Position numbers and translations under genes: made by a program | The notes under the pieces: model-generated | What the model was told of the DNA's origin: nothing | The model's database searches: none | What the model saw: the letters and a program-made list of their open reading frames with translations, nothing else | In this document: piece by piece, positions 34,454 through 43,472 of the stretch | Layout of the letters: every line of letters begins with the position of its first letter | How positions within the stretch are numbered: the first letter of the stretch is position 1 | Origin: Paenibacillus sp. VTT E-133291 | Lineage (GTDB): Bacteria; Bacillota; Bacilli; Paenibacillales; Paenibacillaceae | Reading direction: 5' to 3' | Assembly (NCBI RefSeq): GCF_002264395.1 | Contig: NZ_NFVA01000009.1 | Location: forward strand, 43,770 to 107,769 | DNA: 64,000 nucleotides

Positions 34454-34497
34454 AACCCCGTTCATTCGCAAAAAAGCGATGCACGGGGTTTTTTTAT
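34454..34497 (+). terminator. Second terminator of leader 5
   Basis: AACCCCGT pairs with ACGGGGTT, with an inner TCGC/GCGA helix, followed by a T run. Confidence 0.85.
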
Positions 34498-34540
34498 ATA
34501 ACAAAAAAGTCAAAAGCCGTCGAAAGGATGGTCCTCACTT

Positions 34541-34999
34541 ATGTTACAAAAAAGATTTGAAATCCTAGTTATCTGGTGGAAGACAATAACCAGTTGGATC
34601 ATTCAGCGGAAAGCTCAAGCGATTTATAAACTGGTTGGAACCGACTGGTATTTAATCGACTGTATGATGAGCGTTTGTGCGGCCAAATACGACATCCCAA
34701 AGAATAAACTTAGTTATGAAGGAGTGTCCATGGATCGTGGCAGATTGGTCTATGTGACCCAGATTCGATTGGATTTGAATTGGAGAAGGCGTACGTATTA
34801 TTTCATTACTTTCTCCGAAATCATTCAATTCCTTGGCATCCAGCACACCTTTAAGAAGTACATTGAAGCTGTAAAAACAAAGTTACAACGAAAGAGGCAT
34901 TACGCGAGTGATCGCTGGCATGCCTTTAAGTTTTCAAAAAAACAAAAATCCAAAGGGGTCGATGAACCATGCAAATTACAATTGCAACAAAAGAATTGA
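34541..34999 (+). CDS. Hypothetical basic protein encoded ahead of the clamp gene
   Basis: This 152-residue basic protein has a Trp-rich helical N terminus (ILVIWWKTITSWIIQRK), a beta-rich centre and a Lys/Arg-rich C terminus (KLQRKRHYASDRWHAFK). It overlaps dnaN by 31 nt, so translation is coupled. The basic character suggests nucleic-acid contact. Family unknown. Confidence 0.6.
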   Translation: MLQKRFEILVIWWKTITSWIIQRKAQAIYKLVGTDWYLIDCMMSVCAAKYDIPKNKLSYEGVSMDRGRLVYVTQIRLDLNWRRRTYYFITFSEIIQFLGIQHTFKKYIEAVKTKLQRKRHYASDRWHAFKFSKKQKSKGVDEPCKLQLQQKN

Positions 35000-36105
35000 A
35001 CGAAGCTTTGAGTAAAGTATCAAAAACCTTACCGTCCAACAGCTCCAGACCAGTCCTTGACTTGATCAAAGTCTGTACAACCGATAGTAGCGTCGTTTTG
35101 ACCACCTGTAACGGTGAATTCATGACGGAGTACAGTATTAGCGACGAAAGCGGAAGCGTCCTTACTATCGAGAAGAATGGTTCTGTGCTTATTCCAGCAA
35201 TTTTAATAGAAATGGTGAAGAAACTTGGTACCGGTGTAAAAATTAGTGTAAACAACGGAAACCAAATTAAAATTACATCGGTTGATACAAAAATCAAATC
35301 AGTATTCGAATTAATGGGTATGGAAACTGATGAGTATCCCCAGACGCCAAAGCTTAAGGGAAAGCCTATTCTTACAATCAAGGGAAATGAACTCGTAGCT
35401 TTAATCAACAATACGAAATTTGCAGCCTCTACAGCGGAAGCTACTCCTGTTTTGAACGGCATTAATATGAATATCGTTGAAGGAGTCCTAACGTTTAATG
35501 CAACGGATCGCCATCGACTTGCACGATCTGCTATAGCTGTTGATACCAAGGAAGAGTTGGGCAACGGCCGTAATGTTCCAGCCAAGGCATTCGACGCTTT
35601 ATCGAAGATTATTCATGAAGATGAAGAGTACTCGTTGTTCCTTCAGGATAACTTTTTTATGGTTACGAGTAAGCAGTTGAAATATAAGGCAACTTTGATT
35701 GAGGGTGTATATCCCGATTTATCACGGATTGTTCCGCCAATTGAAAATTCTAAGGCCACCTTTAAAGCGCATCGTGTTGAATTGATAAATGCACTGGAAC
35801 GTGTAAACATCATGAAAGAAAAAACCCCAACCATGCTACTTTCTCTTCAGGAAAGTGGAAGTCTTGTTCTGGAAACTGATAGTAGTGGTATTGGAAAGGT
35901 CCATGAAGAAATATTTATTGCGGATCAGGAAGGTGAAGCACTAAAGATGTCACTAAACACCGATTACGTTCTCAAAGCTCTAAAAGCGATCAATACTACA
36001 ATGATTGAGATTCATTTAACAGGGGAAATGAGTCCATTTGTCATTTACCCTGAGAACAACAAATTAGATCTTCAATTAATTTTACCGTACCGACGTACGG
36101 TGTGA
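34969..36105 (+). CDS. dnaN: DNA polymerase III beta subunit (sliding clamp)
   Basis: The 378-residue protein has the full length and three-domain pattern of the bacterial sliding clamp. Family hallmarks are LNEALSKVSKTLPSNSSRPV near the start, FAASTAEATPVLNGINM and NATDRHRLARS in the middle, and the C-terminal SPFVIYPENNKLDLQLILPYR. It is an accessory copy on the element, not a chromosomal dnaA-dnaN arrangement. It leads into an operon with E2-, JAMM- and E1-like genes. Many proteins of the window end in clamp-binding peptides, which suggests this clamp is a hub. Confidence 0.96.
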   Translation: MQITIATKELNEALSKVSKTLPSNSSRPVLDLIKVCTTDSSVVLTTCNGEFMTEYSISDESGSVLTIEKNGSVLIPAILIEMVKKLGTGVKISVNNGNQIKITSVDTKIKSVFELMGMETDEYPQTPKLKGKPILTIKGNELVALINNTKFAASTAEATPVLNGINMNIVEGVLTFNATDRHRLARSAIAVDTKEELGNGRNVPAKAFDALSKIIHEDEEYSLFLQDNFFMVTSKQLKYKATLIEGVYPDLSRIVPPIENSKATFKAHRVELINALERVNIMKEKTPTMLLSLQESGSLVLETDSSGIGKVHEEIFIADQEGEALKMSLNTDYVLKALKAINTTMIEIHLTGEMSPFVIYPENNKLDLQLILPYRRTV

Positions 36106-36121
36106 TGAAGATTCAAGTAAA

Positions 36122-36148
36122 GGAGAAGGCATAGCCTTCTCTTTTTCA
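36122..36148 (+). terminator. Intercistronic terminator after dnaN
   Basis: GAGAAGG pairs with CCTTCTC around a 5-nt loop and is followed by TTTTTC. It lies inside the operon. Confidence 0.85.
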
Positions 36149-36181
36149 TTTAATAAAAAGTGTTAGGAGGCTATTTTTCTA

Positions 36182-36574
36182 ATGGACAATAGACCAAAGT
36201 TTAATCATCAACGGTTTCTAAAAAACTTAATGGAAAAAGCACAGCAACCTCCTCCAATGTTGCAGACTGCAGGGGTTTATTACATTATTGAGGCTTTTTT
36301 TAATGGTGATACTGACGCCGCTGAAATCAATTTTGAAAGTTTTACATTACAAGACGTTCAAAACTGTTTTGAAATCGCTGATTCATTATTCTCAGAAGAA
36401 GATGATGATTATTATTCATACGGGACTGAAAATGATTTTATTCAAGATAAGCTTGGAAAATTTAAAAGGAACTGGGTCAACCCCATTTATCAATTCTTAG
36501 ATGTAATTGAAAAAAGCGGTGTTCTTCTCAAGTTAGAAAATAAAATATTCAGTCCCACTGATGATTTTATTTAA
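36182..36574 (+). CDS. Hypothetical acidic protein of the clamp operon
   Basis: This 130-residue acidic protein has an Asp/Tyr-rich stretch (SEEDDDYYSYGTENDF) and helical flanks. AGGAGG is 12 nt from the ATG. No family is recognised. Position between the clamp gene and the E1/E2/JAMM genes suggests involvement in that module. Confidence 0.55.
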   Translation: MDNRPKFNHQRFLKNLMEKAQQPPPMLQTAGVYYIIEAFFNGDTDAAEINFESFTLQDVQNCFEIADSLFSEEDDDYYSYGTENDFIQDKLGKFKRNWVNPIYQFLDVIEKSGVLLKLENKIFSPTDDFI

Positions 36575-36600
36575 CCAATTAGTAAGGAAGGAAGTGTCTT

Positions 36601-37149
36601 ATGCCTACGTTCTACGATTCGGGAATTCGTCTCCTGAAAACATCCTTTGATAATCTTCGAATGATGAAACTCATGGATGATCTTGGGTACTCAGGCAGTC
36701 AATTAGGACAATGGGGAATATTCAATGAACATGAGGAAACAATGACCTTTTCAATTTTTGAGGAGTGTCTTCATCTGTTATTCCCAGGAAGTGAGATTGA
36801 ATACTCTGAGAATCAAAACGAAAGTGGAATGTACAATTTTGACTTTGTTATTGAAAATCCAGATTTTTGCCGGATAAAACAACAACTCAACTTTGAACAA
36901 GTGGAAAAGAGATATTCCCGCTTCATAGAAATGGGCGATGATTATTCAGCAGCTGCATGTTCTGTTCTATGGAGAGAAGAAGAGGTGCTGGTCATTCGAT
37001 TTGATGACTGGCCGGATTACATGAGCTTTTACCTGGAATTATTGGTGCCAGCTTCCGAATTGACGGAAAAACTGATTTCTATATCCAAAAAGAAAGAAAA
37101 AAAGGAGCAAATCGAAGATGAGCAACTATCAAATCTCCTGGTCGGATGA
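36601..37149 (+). CDS. Hypothetical protein overlapping the E2-like gene
   Basis: This 182-residue protein has a mixed fold (FSIFEECLHLLFPGSE; EEEVLVIRFDDWPDYMSFYL) and ends in LLVG. It overlaps the E2-like gene by 32 nt. It could be an accessory or a substrate of the ubiquitin-like module. The C-terminal Gly is suggestive only, since no beta-grasp pattern is clear. Confidence 0.55.
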   Translation: MPTFYDSGIRLLKTSFDNLRMMKLMDDLGYSGSQLGQWGIFNEHEETMTFSIFEECLHLLFPGSEIEYSENQNESGMYNFDFVIENPDFCRIKQQLNFEQVEKRYSRFIEMGDDYSAAACSVLWREEEVLVIRFDDWPDYMSFYLELLVPASELTEKLISISKKKEKKEQIEDEQLSNLLVG

Positions 37150-37876
37150 GGCCCAAAAAGCTGATACTCATGTACATGTCCTTGTCTCTTCAAACGAAGG
37201 GACTGAATTACTCAATAGTGAAATGACTTTTGGTCATTTCTTTGAAACTATGATGGATGCCGAAGTTTATGAAGCAAGAGATCAAACCGTCATAGGTATG
37301 AGAAAAGAAACGAAGAAGATCGTCGGATTTAGACGAGAGAGAAACAGCCAGCTTCGGGTGGAGACACCGATTATGAACAATAACTGGATAAAGCATATTT
37401 ACAAAAAAGACAAAGACGAACACTTAGTGGTATGTGAGCTCTCCAAGAAAAATTGGGATATGTACTATCATCAAACCTTCTTGGAGGCAGTAGGGCATCC
37501 ACGGATGATTTTCGCCTATAGAATCTCTAATGGAGGATATATTGATAAAATTAACATTTTCTCGATTAAAGGCACTCGGCAAATCAAAGGCGATACAATG
37601 CTCTATAAGTATCCCTATGCCAATGTCACGATCGGAGGAAGTGTTTGTATGGGTAACAATAACCTTCCTAATATCAAGAATCTCAGTCAATGTTCTACGC
37701 TGCATAATATGTTTTTCGGCTCACCGAGTTCGGATTGCTATTTTGGAGATGGAAGAAATGATTCCGGAATTACGGAACTGAGAGAGTTGTACACGAAAAT
37801 GCAACATTCAGAATTCCCTGAAGACTGGCTTATCTCTGAAGGGATGACATTCGAAAAATTTCTAAAGCGCTTCTAA
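37118..37876 (+). CDS. E2-like protein (PRTRC system protein B type)
   Basis: The C-terminal half resembles the prokaryotic E2-like family of PRTRC modules. After a strand with ISNGGYIDKINIFSIKG comes KYPYANVTIGGSVCMGN, where Cys177 in the VC-G motif corresponds to the family's candidate catalytic cysteine. A small N-terminal domain precedes it. The gene is followed by a JAMM-like and an E1-like gene, the classical order for bacterial ubiquitin-like conjugation. AAGGAG lies upstream of the ATG. Transfer of a modifier is inferred from family and neighbours. Confidence 0.75.
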   Translation: MSNYQISWSDEAQKADTHVHVLVSSNEGTELLNSEMTFGHFFETMMDAEVYEARDQTVIGMRKETKKIVGFRRERNSQLRVETPIMNNNWIKHIYKKDKDEHLVVCELSKKNWDMYYHQTFLEAVGHPRMIFAYRISNGGYIDKINIFSIKGTRQIKGDTMLYKYPYANVTIGGSVCMGNNNLPNIKNLSQCSTLHNMFFGSPSSDCYFGDGRNDSGITELRELYTKMQHSEFPEDWLISEGMTFEKFLKRF

Positions 37877-37931
37877 AAAAATGCTGAACACTACGAAATG
37901 ATAGATTTAAAAATTCAAGGAGGACAATACA

Positions 37932-39026
37932 ATGACACAAGATCAAAGAACACAGATGGATATTTTCGACTTTGCTCCTGAAATAAAACCAGTAGGATTG
38001 GAAAAACCACAAGTTCCAGCAAAAACTACTACTAAACCAATCAAGACAGCAAAAGCTGTACAGCAGGACAAATCAGAATCGTTTGAAGTTAATGCTGAAA
38101 CCCGCATTAAATATGACGGCACACTGACCCCCATTACAGAATATTTTAGCGCTACTGAAATTTCTGAGGGGATTGTTGACAAAGATGGAGAAGAGGGAAA
38201 GTTGCGCAAAATTACTGGCAATGATTTACGACTTCGAATGATGGATGAATGTGGTGAAATGAGCGAAGAGGAATACTGTACGATGGTCTTATTTAAAGGG
38301 CCCAACCTTGTGGTACCTACTATCCATGCCAAAAAGCGGGGAGCTGTATTAACCAGATTCACTGGTATCTATGCTTCTTTGGAGGAGGCCAGTAAGGACG
38401 GCCGCCGTAATATGTACATTCCGTCCGCTGATGGATGTGTATATCATATTCGTCAAAGTGAGTTTTTCTCTGTTAGCCAAAAAGCAAAAATTGTACCTGA
38501 CACAAGGCAAATTGTAGAAGGTGTGAAAATCACCCTTCCCAGAAAAATTGACTGGTCTTTCCTTTGCCGATTTATCAGCGCATCAAAATTCTTTGCTGAA
38601 ACATATCACGTCGAGCTATATGGGGAGATTTATTGGAATTATAATTCTCGTGAATACTTGTTAGTGTTTCCACAACAAGTAGCATCTTTAGAGAATGTAA
38701 CTCCGCTTGAAGATGATAGTATCATCCCAGCTATTGAGGAATGGGTTAAAGTAGTGGAGATTCATTCACATCATTACTGGGAAGCTAACCCCTCCAAACA
38801 AGACGATGAGAGTGAGACAGCCAGCTGCCTATACGTCATCGTTGGGACGGTAAATAACCTGATGCCAGATATCACATGTAGAATACATGTAGATGGGAAA
38901 TTTTTTGGAGTAAATCCAGCTGAGATTTTCGAATCGCCTTATGATAATAAATATTCCGAGGACTTTTCTTGGCTTCTTAATAAAGTAACGATCCAGGACA
39001 CTCCGCAAAAGGAGGAGGTCCTGTGA
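37932..39026 (+). CDS. JAMM/MPN+ isopeptidase-like protein with an N-terminal clamp-binding box
   Basis: Residues 278-291 match the JAMM metal-binding motif H-x-H-x7-S-x2-D (His278, His280, Ser288, Asp291). A Glu in HVELYGEIYWN (228 or 232) could complete the site. Such enzymes remove ubiquitin-like tags; PRTRC protein A belongs to this class. Residues 8-12 are QMDIF, a close match to the DNA-clamp-binding consensus QL[SD]LF, followed by a Lys/Pro-rich linker. The gene overlaps the E1-like gene by 4 nt. I infer that the enzyme is brought to the clamp encoded upstream. Confidence 0.8.
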   Translation: MTQDQRTQMDIFDFAPEIKPVGLEKPQVPAKTTTKPIKTAKAVQQDKSESFEVNAETRIKYDGTLTPITEYFSATEISEGIVDKDGEEGKLRKITGNDLRLRMMDECGEMSEEEYCTMVLFKGPNLVVPTIHAKKRGAVLTRFTGIYASLEEASKDGRRNMYIPSADGCVYHIRQSEFFSVSQKAKIVPDTRQIVEGVKITLPRKIDWSFLCRFISASKFFAETYHVELYGEIYWNYNSREYLLVFPQQVASLENVTPLEDDSIIPAIEEWVKVVEIHSHHYWEANPSKQDDESETASCLYVIVGTVNNLMPDITCRIHVDGKFFGVNPAEIFESPYDNKYSEDFSWLLNKVTIQDTPQKEEVL

Positions 39027-39868
39027 TCTCACTTCCTACAGAGTATCCCCCATTTTTCTACATCGTTCAGCTTGGGTCTGGAGGAAATGGTTCGTACATC
39101 CTGCAGCAGGTCGTCCAGATGATGAATATTTTTAATGTGGCCGGATGTTACACGATAGCTGATCCAGATACGGTAGAATCCAAGAATCTTGGCAACCAAT
39201 TATTTATTCCCAAAGACGTGGGGTTCAAAAAGGCAGAAGTGCTGGCTAAGCGTTATTCTGGGCACTATCAAATTCCTATTCGTTCATATACGAGAGAATT
39301 TGTACAAGATGAAACGATGTTACGTCAACTCTTTTCTTATCGGGATTATCTTGCTCTCGGACGAAGAAGCTTTATTCCGATCTTGATTTCCGCGGTAGAT
39401 AATAATTTCACACGTCAAATGATGCACCGTTATTTCGAATCAGAAGATAACCTCATCTATCTAGATGTTGGAATCGAGGGAGCTAAAGTGCCACAAGACG
39501 GACGTAGTCGCGAGAATTGGACTGCTCAAGAAGAAGAGAATTATCGGAAATCCGGATGGGTAGGACAGGTTGTCTGTGGAGTAAGATGGAAAGGTGAGAC
39601 CTTACTACCTCCAGTTGCTGAAGTCTTTCCTGATGTACTGGAAGACGATGATCCTATTGCGCCATCAGCAACTGCATGTTCAGAGATTGTTGTGAGCGAG
39701 CCTCAGCGCCTTCTTACTAACAAATTCGCAGCGCTTGAAGTTGTGTCCTTTTTTAATGAAATCTTCAGTGAAAATAGGATCAGCAATCATATGTCCTATA
39801 TTACACTTCAGAGCAAAGTGAAAGTACGAACCATTCAGGCTAGTGCTGATGTGACACTTCCAATTTAA
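39023..39868 (+). CDS. E1/ThiF-family adenylating enzyme (PRTRC ThiF type)
   Basis: The Rossmann domain has the nucleotide loop QLGSGGNGSY (about residues 16-25), the Asp pair IADPDTVESKNLGNQLF (ThiF/E1 signature, about 45-61) and SAVDNNFTRQ. A later TACSE segment (Cys219) may supply a thioester or zinc cysteine. E1-like enzymes adenylate the C terminus of a small modifier. It starts at GTG within the 4-nt overlap with the JAMM gene. No clear ubiquitin-like protein is recognised in the operon; it may be diverged or elsewhere. A terminator follows. Confidence 0.85.
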   Translation: MISLPTEYPPFFYIVQLGSGGNGSYILQQVVQMMNIFNVAGCYTIADPDTVESKNLGNQLFIPKDVGFKKAEVLAKRYSGHYQIPIRSYTREFVQDETMLRQLFSYRDYLALGRRSFIPILISAVDNNFTRQMMHRYFESEDNLIYLDVGIEGAKVPQDGRSRENWTAQEEENYRKSGWVGQVVCGVRWKGETLLPPVAEVFPDVLEDDDPIAPSATACSEIVVSEPQRLLTNKFAALEVVSFFNEIFSENRISNHMSYITLQSKVKVRTIQASADVTLPI

Positions 39869-39965
39869 TTAAATATTTTTAATCGGAATTTGTGATGAGA
39901 TTTTAAATTATCAACAATTTACGCAAATCTGATAGTCAAAATTTATGAATCAATAAATTTTCATC

Positions 39966-40004
39966 AAACAGCGGACTGAGTAATAAATCAGTCCGCTGTT
40001 TTTA
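39966..40004 (+). terminator. Terminator after the E1-like gene
   Basis: AAACAGCGGACTGA pairs with TCAGTCCGCTGTTT and is followed by TTATT. The 13-bp stem is near perfect. Confidence 0.88.
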
Positions 40005-40069
40005 TTGGCGCTTATATACGTAAACGATTCTCATGATTCTAAGAATTTTATCTAAGGAGTCGATAATGA

Positions 40070-40897
40070 ATGATTAACTACTTAACGGAAGTTGCAAGAA
40101 GCTATAATGACGAGCAAATTACTCTTATTTGTGAAGAGATAGACCGCTCTAATCATTATGATCAAAAGACTCATTTATATGGTCTTCTTTCACAGCTGCC
40201 TAGAACTAAGGAATCTGGAAACGTGATGAAAAAGGTCTTTTGGGATATGTATTTTCATCGTAATACTCAAACATTTATCATCGATCAAGGCTGGTTTGTT
40301 AAGAAAAATAAAAAAGGAAATGAGAGTCATGATGACTTCTTTCAGGAATGGTTCAATCATCAAATTTTGACTCCTTTCCTGTTACAAGATGAACTTGCTT
40401 ACGATCATGAAATACGAGTAGGAAACGATGGAACTCTTTTTGATGCATTCATGTGGAAAAACTCGTTAGTTCATATACTGGATTGTCATACTAATGTGTT
40501 CGGAGATAAATACACTGTGATTGTAGTGCCAACATCAGAAATAGGAGTTCTTCTTCTCCAGAAGGTTTCAAGAAAACTATCATCATTACCTGCCTTTTAC
40601 TCAATTTTGGCTGATATACCCTATTGGGTAGGTGATAGATGCTTGCTTATTCCCCAAGAACCATTAATAAAGCAAGGCGTGCAGCCAAAACCTAATTTAA
40701 GCCAGACAGAACCCGCTCCTGAGTCCGAAAATATAAAATGGGTCCTTCATTGTAGCTGTAACGACGAAAATGCTAGAAGTGCTATTAAACGACTAAGTGA
40801 TGATGATCTTAGGTATTGTTTAGAAAAAGAGACACGAAAAACAGGAATTCGAAATTTATTAAAGGAAGCTCGTAGCCGAAATTTCATCGATATTTAA
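40070..40897 (+). CDS. Hypothetical protein
   Basis: This 275-residue protein has helical ends and a beta-rich middle (EIRVGNDGTLFDAFMWKNSLVH), with a GNDG turn. The C terminus is helical and charged. No family is recognised. AAGGAG is followed by two ATGs; only ATG 40070 opens the long frame. Confidence 0.55.
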   Translation: MINYLTEVARSYNDEQITLICEEIDRSNHYDQKTHLYGLLSQLPRTKESGNVMKKVFWDMYFHRNTQTFIIDQGWFVKKNKKGNESHDDFFQEWFNHQILTPFLLQDELAYDHEIRVGNDGTLFDAFMWKNSLVHILDCHTNVFGDKYTVIVVPTSEIGVLLLQKVSRKLSSLPAFYSILADIPYWVGDRCLLIPQEPLIKQGVQPKPNLSQTEPAPESENIKWVLHCSCNDENARSAIKRLSDDDLRYCLEKETRKTGIRNLLKEARSRNFIDI

Positions 40898-40973
40898 GTT
40901 ATTGAGGCACTATTGCTTCATTCGATTTATGCTTTTTTAACAAATCCGACTGAAGGTTAAAGGAGAGAGGTTT

Positions 40974-41840
40974 ATGGAATATAAAAATGAAAATTTTGAT
41001 GCAGCTGGTTGGAAGGTTAGCAGCAAATGTGGTGTTACTAAAGCTCAAATACTCAAAACATTAGAGTGGCTACCTGAAGATGAAGAGTTGATATCATTTC
41101 AAGTTGATCGAAATCAATCTTTAGTTGTTGGTTTTATCACTTGTGCAGCTGGCGAACAAGGCGAGCTGGAGATTAGAACTTTATTAGAAGATATCTGTGA
41201 AGATTGTTCTAAGGAAAGAGAAGACAGGGTCTATACTACAATTTCTGGTCTTCAGATATTTGTTGACTGCGATAGTGATTCTAATATTGTGCCTTCTTTG
41301 GTTACTTGTCAGGCAGAGGGCTGTGTAGACGGCCAAGTAGACGGAGAACAATGTGATCTCTGTGCAGGCACGAGTTTAGTAAGTGAGGGGGAACCTGGTT
41401 CAGAGTCATATGATCTTATGAATGAAATCAGTATCGATGAATCTGGAATCTTTGATGTAAATCATAAGGATTTTTTATTTGAGGGACTAGGAGTACTGAT
41501 GGTTAGTACTGATGAAAGAACCTTAAAACATATCATAAGAGCGATTGGTACGAAAAATATAAAAAATAATCTTCAGCTTCTATGGAGTGGTTTTTTTCGG
41601 GTGTATTCAAACTATTATCCGGAGGAAACAGCTCGTTCCATCTTCAATACAATGACTGATAAATTAGGTTTAGGATCAGTAGTAATACATGTTACTTGTA
41701 AATGTGATGCCTGCGGGCATCGGTTTCATATAAATGAAACTGAAGAATTTGAAGGAATCGTAAATGGAGAAGATTTTGATGGACAAGTTTGTATCCCTTG
41801 CTATGAACAATTAAAAACCGGCACATATGATAACAAATAA
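40974..41840 (+). CDS. Cys-rich hypothetical protein with two zinc-like clusters
   Basis: This 288-residue acidic protein contains CQAEGCVDGQ...CDLC (about residues 112-131, a DnaJ-like knuckle), an earlier CEDC, and CKCDACGH...CIPC (about 242-280). The clusters suggest structural zinc. No enzymatic motif is seen. AAGGAGAG precedes the ATG; the gene is followed by an intercistronic terminator. Confidence 0.6.
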   Translation: MEYKNENFDAAGWKVSSKCGVTKAQILKTLEWLPEDEELISFQVDRNQSLVVGFITCAAGEQGELEIRTLLEDICEDCSKEREDRVYTTISGLQIFVDCDSDSNIVPSLVTCQAEGCVDGQVDGEQCDLCAGTSLVSEGEPGSESYDLMNEISIDESGIFDVNHKDFLFEGLGVLMVSTDERTLKHIIRAIGTKNIKNNLQLLWSGFFRVYSNYYPEETARSIFNTMTDKLGLGSVVIHVTCKCDACGHRFHINETEEFEGIVNGEDFDGQVCIPCYEQLKTGTYDNK

Positions 41841-41876
41841 TTACGGCAGGGCTTTTGCAAACTAAAAATAACTAAG

Positions 41877-41917
41877 GGCACAGTTAACTAAACATTAACT
41901 GTGCTCGTTTTCTTTTA
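41877..41917 (+). terminator. Intercistronic terminator
   Basis: The perfect stem GCACAGTTAA/TTAACTGTGC is followed by a T-rich run. Confidence 0.85.
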
Positions 41918-41972
41918 TAAATCGCGTGTTAAGATTTCACGTATAAGAAAATAAATCAAGTAGGTGACTCTA

Positions 41973-42944
41973 ATGTATCTTTGTAGGTTTTGCTCCGCTG
42001 AACAAGACGAATCTGAGTTGGAGATGGATGCTCAACATAAGGGTTATTGGTGCGTTTATTGCGACGGATATACTTACCTAAATAATACAGATAATGTTCA
42101 TCGTTTTATATTAGTAATGGAGGAAAAAAAGACGCAAACTCATCGGCCGCCACCACTTAAACATAAATTCAGATCTCAACTAAGCTTGCTTCGGTACCCC
42201 GGTTCTAAAGGAAAGGTAATAGCATCACTTTCAGAATTAATTGTACAAAAGCATACGAAGCGTTTAGTATCCCCTTATACAGGTGGAGGAAGTGTAGAAT
42301 TAGCTTTGCTAGCTGCCGGAATGGTGAAAGAATTACACCTGAATGACTATGATTTCGGTGTATATTCTTTGTTTTATCTGATTAAAAACAATCCTCATCC
42401 ATTAATTCATTGGATAGCAAATTTCACACCCACTCATGATAAATTTTTTGAAGCCCGAAAAATAATTAAGGATAAATACAAAGACCAAGATTTGTTCGGA
42501 GCTGCTCTTTCTTTATTGGTAGTGAACCGGCTTGCCTTTTCAGGTATATATAAGGCTAATCCACTTGGTGGGCGTAACGGGGATCAGAATTCTTTGTTAT
42601 CTCGCTGGAATCCACTTAACTTAATCGAAAGAATTAAGTTTATTCACCAAATGAGCAAAAACATCACGATTACTAATGACGATGCCTGTGAAGTCATTGA
42701 AGAAGCCTATTGGGAAAATCGAACGACACTTTATATTGATCCGCCCTATGTAAAGGCAGGTAAAGATCTGTATTTGCATTACTACGATAAAAGAGACCAT
42801 ATCCGGTTAAATGTGTTATTAGAATCTCTTTATCACGGAATGCCTGGAGCTGATATTGTACTGACATATGATGATGATCCTCTCATCACGGAACTTTACC
42901 AGTATCCGGAGATCTTTAAGCTCGCCCGGCGATATTCTATATAA
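41973..42944 (+). CDS. D12-class adenine-N6 DNA methyltransferase with an N-terminal zinc ribbon
   Basis: A CRFC...CVYC zinc ribbon occupies the first 35 residues. The methyltransferase part follows: LRYPGSKGK (motif X), YTGGGSVELAL (motif I), LHLNDYD, and the catalytic YIDPPY (motif IV) near residue 255, in the Dam order. The AGGTG site fits ATG 41973 better than the upstream GTG 41964. It transfers a methyl group from SAM to adenine in duplex DNA; the target sequence is unknown. No restriction nuclease lies nearby. It lacks the C-terminal clamp tail of other modification proteins here. Confidence 0.88.
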   Translation: MYLCRFCSAEQDESELEMDAQHKGYWCVYCDGYTYLNNTDNVHRFILVMEEKKTQTHRPPPLKHKFRSQLSLLRYPGSKGKVIASLSELIVQKHTKRLVSPYTGGGSVELALLAAGMVKELHLNDYDFGVYSLFYLIKNNPHPLIHWIANFTPTHDKFFEARKIIKDKYKDQDLFGAALSLLVVNRLAFSGIYKANPLGGRNGDQNSLLSRWNPLNLIERIKFIHQMSKNITITNDDACEVIEEAYWENRTTLYIDPPYVKAGKDLYLHYYDKRDHIRLNVLLESLYHGMPGADIVLTYDDDPLITELYQYPEIFKLARRYSI

Positions 42945-43023
42945 ACATCTATCTAAAGATTAGAACAGGCTATGTCGATACATAAAGTAGGTTTTTATTG
43001 GCATACAAATTGGAGGCTAAATA

Positions 43024-43395
43024 GTGAGAAAAAAAGTAACTATCCCAGCTGCAGATCTTTTGAAGGAGGTGGGGTCAAATAATGCCCTAGTTGATGTTTA
43101 TCTGCATCCTCACGAAAACAAGATCATTATTGTGGAGAAGAAAGAAATCACATTTTCTAATCTGAGAAGGATTATGAGTACTACAAATTTAATAGCTGAT
43201 GTTGAATTGGATGCAGAAAAAAAGAATTTGATTGTCGAAACCGAAAAAGAGATCCGGTTAGGTGATTCAGACCAATTTATACTTTCTGAAAATGAAGTAA
43301 GTTATATCGGTGTAGGACAGAGCAGTAAAACGAATAGAGCGAGAGAAAATTCACTCCGTTTAAAAGCTATAAATAAACACTCTCAGTCAGAATAA
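43024..43395 (+). CDS. Small hypothetical protein
   Basis: This 123-residue protein starts at GTG with GGAGG upstream. It has a beta-rich core with alternating charged residues (NLIVETEKEIRLGDSDQF) and a basic tail. The family is unknown. It lies between the adenine methyltransferase gene and leader RNA 6. Confidence 0.5.
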   Translation: MRKKVTIPAADLLKEVGSNNALVDVYLHPHENKIIIVEKKEITFSNLRRIMSTTNLIADVELDAEKKNLIVETEKEIRLGDSDQFILSENEVSYIGVGQSSKTNRARENSLRLKAINKHSQSE

Positions 43396-43443
43396 CAAGA
43401 CGACTTTAAGCTTGGTAAGGTACTTCAATATTCTGAAAAACTT

Positions 43444-43472
43444 TTGAAGTTTTGTATATAATCGAGTACAAT
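43444..43472 (+). promoter_or_regulatory. Sigma-A promoter of leader RNA 6
   Basis: TTGAAG (43444-43449), a 17-nt spacer and TACAAT (43467-43472). The start near 43480 lies 35 nt before the first conserved hairpin. Confidence 0.65.

Larger units (their letters stand above)
34149..34497 (+). promoter_or_regulatory. Leader RNA 5 with two GNA/ANG hairpins and two terminators (dnaN operon)
   Basis: Copy 1 (34149-34174) is GTTAT-GTA-CAC with GTG-ACG-ATAAC. Copy 2 (34224-34259) is GTTGT-GAA-CACT with AGTG-AGG-ACAAC. ACGGACTG and a purine stretch lie between. Terminators at 34377-34422 and 34454-34497 follow, then the operon that includes dnaN. No gene is seen in 34067-34540. Confidence 0.72.

Noticed and set aside
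34926..35585. A 219-codon leftward frame opposite dnaN
   Set aside because: dnaN is unmistakable on the plus strand; the antisense frame has no SD and shadow-like composition.
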